From: Oceanithermus profundus DSM 14977
GTDB taxonomy: Bacteria > Deinococcota > Deinococci > Deinococcales > Marinithermaceae
Assembly (NCBI RefSeq): GCF_000183745.1
Contig: NC_014761.1
Coordinates: 62,001 to 126,000 of the forward strand
DNA: 64,000 nt
Reading direction: 5' to 3'
The notes under the pieces are model-generated. The model had not been told where the DNA came from. It saw only the letters and a program-made list of their open reading frames with translations, and ran no database searches. Position 1 is the stretch's first letter, and each line of letters begins with the position of its first letter. The position numbers were made by a program, and so were the translations under genes. Below, in pieces: positions 62,134 to 64,000 of the stretch.

Positions 62134-63630
62134 ATGACGGAGCCGAACGCGTTGCTCACGCTAAAACACGTTACCAAGCGCTTTCCGGGCGTGGTAGCCG
62201 TGGACGGCGTCAGCCTGGAGGTGCGTCCGGGGGAGGTGCACGCCCTGCTCGGCGAGAACGGGGCCGGGAAGACGACCCTGGTCAGCCTCCTCTACGGCCT
62301 CTACCCCCCCGACGCGGGGGAGATTTTTTGGCAGGGGCGGCCGGTGCGGATCCGCTCCCCCCAGGAGGCCATCCGCCTGGGGATCGGGCTGGTGCCGCAG
62401 CACCCGCTCCTGGTGCGGGCGCACACGGTGCTCGAGAACCTGGCCCTGGGCATGCCCCGGGGCTTCCTCTTTCCCACCCGCGGGCTCGAGTCCCGCATCG
62501 CCGAGCTGACGCGGCACTACGGCTTCCGCTTCGACCCCCACGCCCCCGTCTGGCAGCTTTCCGAGGGCGAGAAGCAGCGGGTGGAGATCGTGCGCGCGCT
62601 GCTGCAGGGGGCGAGGCTGCTCGTCCTCGACGAGCCCACCTCGGTTCTCACCCCCCAGGAGGCGCGCGAGCTGTTCAAGGTGATCCGCCGCATGCGCGCC
62701 GAGGGGGAGGCGGTGATCTTCATCAGCCACAAGCTCGACGAGGTGCTCGAGGTGGCCGACCGCATCAGCGTGCTGCGCAAGGGGCGGCTGGTGGGGACGA
62801 TCGCGCGTGAGGAGGCCGACAAGGCCGAGCTGGCGCGGATGATGGTGGGGCGGCAGGTCAGCTTCGAGCGCCGCAAGCCGCCGGCGCAGCCCGGGGAGGT
62901 GGTGCTCGAGCTCACCGAGGTGCACGCCGCGAGCGACCGCGGCCTGCCCGCGTTGCGCGGCGTCGACCTGCGGGTGCGCGCCGGCGAGATCCTGGGCCTG
63001 GCCGGCGTGGCCGGCAGCGGCCAGCGCGAGCTCGTCGAGGTGGTGACGGGGCTGCGCCGCCCCGAGCGCGGCGAGGCGCGGGTGCTCGGCCGGGCGCCCT
63101 GGAGCCGCCAACGCGCGCGCATCGCCCACATCCCCGAAGACCGCCGCCGCCAGGGGGTGGCCGGCGGCCTCGACCTGGCCGAGAACCTGATCCTGCACGA
63201 CTACGCCCGGCCCCCCTTCGCGCGCGGGCCGCTGATCGACCGCCGCGCCGTCTACGCCTTCGCCCGCGAGCAGGTCGCGCGCTACCGTATCGACCCTCCC
63301 GACCCCCACACGCCGGCGCGGCTGCTCTCCGGGGGCAACCTGCAGAAGCTGATCCTCGCGCGCGAGCTCCACGGGGAGCCGCCCCTGATCGTCGCGGTCC
63401 ACCCCACCTACGGCCTCGACGTGGGGGCGACCGAGCTGGTCCACGAGCTGCTCATCGAGCAGAGCCGCGGCGGGGCGGCGGTGCTGCTCGTCTCCGAGGA
63501 CCTCGACGAGGTCCTCGCCCTCGCGGACCGGGTGGCCGTAATCCAAGGGGGCCGCATCGTGGGCGAGGTGCCCGCGGAGGCGGCCGACCGTGAGCGCATC
63601 GGGCTTTGGATGGCGGGGGTGGAGGCGTGA
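62134..63630 (+). CDS. Nucleoside/sugar-type ABC transporter ATPase with two ABC domains
   Basis: A 498-residue double ABC protein. The first domain has Walker A GENGAGKTT, signature LSEGEKQRVEIVRALL and Walker B LLVLDEPTSVL. In the second the Walker A equivalent is degenerate (GVAGSGQRELVEV), the signature reads LLSGGNLQKLILARE and the Walker B region VAVHPTYGLDVGA. This is the pattern of the BmpA-linked NupO/YufO ATPases for nucleoside uptake and of RbsA. The next gene, a YufP-like permease, supports the nucleoside family. The overlap GTGA couples them. Confidence 0.87.
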   Translation: MTEPNALLTLKHVTKRFPGVVAVDGVSLEVRPGEVHALLGENGAGKTTLVSLLYGLYPPDAGEIFWQGRPVRIRSPQEAIRLGIGLVPQHPLLVRAHTVLENLALGMPRGFLFPTRGLESRIAELTRHYGFRFDPHAPVWQLSEGEKQRVEIVRALLQGARLLVLDEPTSVLTPQEARELFKVIRRMRAEGEAVIFISHKLDEVLEVADRISVLRKGRLVGTIAREEADKAELARMMVGRQVSFERRKPPAQPGEVVLELTEVHAASDRGLPALRGVDLRVRAGEILGLAGVAGSGQRELVEVVTGLRRPERGEARVLGRAPWSRQRARIAHIPEDRRRQGVAGGLDLAENLILHDYARPPFARGPLIDRRAVYAFAREQVARYRIDPPDPHTPARLLSGGNLQKLILARELHGEPPLIVAVHPTYGLDVGATELVHELLIEQSRGGAAVLLVSEDLDEVLALADRVAVIQGGRIVGEVPAEAADRERIGLWMAGVEA

Positions 63631-64000
63631 GGCGGGTCGGCCCCTTCCTGATCGAGAAGGACCTCGTCGCCCCGCCGGGGCGGGTGCTCGCCGTCTCCAC
63701 GGCGGCGCTGGTGCTCGCCTTCCTGGCCGCGGGGCTGGTCTTCTGGGCCTACGGGGTAAGCCCCTGGGTGGCCTACCGCACGATCTTCACCGAGACCCTG
63801 CTGAGCCCCAGCGGTTTCGCCGAAGGGGTGCGCCGGGCGATTCCGCTGCTGCTCGCGGGCGTGGGGCTGGTCCTTGCCTTCCGCGGCCAGTTCTGGAACA
63901 TTGGCGCCGAGGGGCAGCTCCTGCTCGGCGCGGTGGCCGCCGCCGGGGTGGCCCTCTTCGTGCCGCTGCCCGACGCGCTCAAGCTGCCGGCGATGTTCCT
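63627..64000 (+). CDS. Nucleoside-type ABC transporter permease (3' end outside window)
   Basis: Starts at GTG 63627 overlapping the ATPase stop and continues past the window end (124 codons visible). Two helices are seen (VLAVSTAALVLAFLAAGLVF and RAIPLLLAGVGLVLAF), followed by the family motif FWNIGAEGQLLLGAVAA typical of BPD_transp_2 permeases of the NupB/YufP type. It forms the channel with a second permease expected downstream. Confidence 0.85.
   Translation, partial: MRRVGPFLIEKDLVAPPGRVLAVSTAALVLAFLAAGLVFWAYGVSPWVAYRTIFTETLLSPSGFAEGVRRAIPLLLAGVGLVLAFRGQFWNIGAEGQLLLGAVAAAGVALFVPLPDALKLPAMF

Overview
This is a high-GC bacterial window whose gene content points to a marine member of the Thermaceae (Deinococcota), close to Oceanithermus or Marinithermus. 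The genus is an inference. It rests on a four-gene cytochrome bc operon in the Thermus order fbcC-fbcD-fbcF-fbcB, a PilF ATPase with three N-terminal GSPII domains and a Cys4 zinc motif, a cinA-thpR-recA-rny cluster, and many promoters in which a TANNNT -10 box lies only 5-10 nt before the start codon (leaderless genes).

Layout. 1-5100: a tandem nucleoside deoxyribosyltransferase-like gene running off the left edge, a YdcZ-type transporter, two lipoproteins and a secreted Asp/Ser/His-rich protein. 5130-12290: a glycerol-3-phosphate-type uptake locus (DeoR regulator, UgpB-, UgpA- and UgpE-like proteins, HAD phosphatase), with a nearby glycerol-kinase-like FGGY kinase and a HepT-like protein that has lost its catalytic motif. 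12500-17660: rpsA, a phosphoribosyltransferase, a DUF4405-like membrane protein and typA.

17825-25690: the most interesting region. It is a compositionally distinct, tightly packed five-gene operon: C5-cytosine methyltransferase, Mig-type T:G mismatch glycosylase, DrmA-like helicase, DrmB (DUF1998) and a short DrmC-like phospholipase D protein. I read it as a compact DISARM-type defence island. It lacks drmE, drmD and drmMI and carries a glycosylase suited to repairing deaminated 5-methylcytosine at high temperature. A 460-bp AT-rich gene-free tail follows, then an MBL-fold gene that appears to have lost an internal segment.

26150-31630: an HsmA-family membrane protein and a second UgpAEB-like ABC locus with a TIM-barrel isomerase/epimerase; like the first locus it has no ATPase gene. 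31760-35215: the cytochrome bc operon. 35216-42313: pepF, gatB, a VOC protein and small secreted proteins, among gene-poor stretches that hold three copies of a GTAGGGGC palindromic repeat, a promoter followed directly by a terminator, and a decayed IS481 transposase fused to an ABC-exporter fragment. 42314-64000: two c-di-GMP enzymes, a phosphodiesterase, a DMT permease, an ABC exporter, rny-recA-thpR-cinA, mgsA, an M42 peptidase-MazG-pgeF-yqeG run, pilF-pilT, and the start of a nucleoside-type ABC transporter. No rRNA, tRNA or CRISPR array was recognised.
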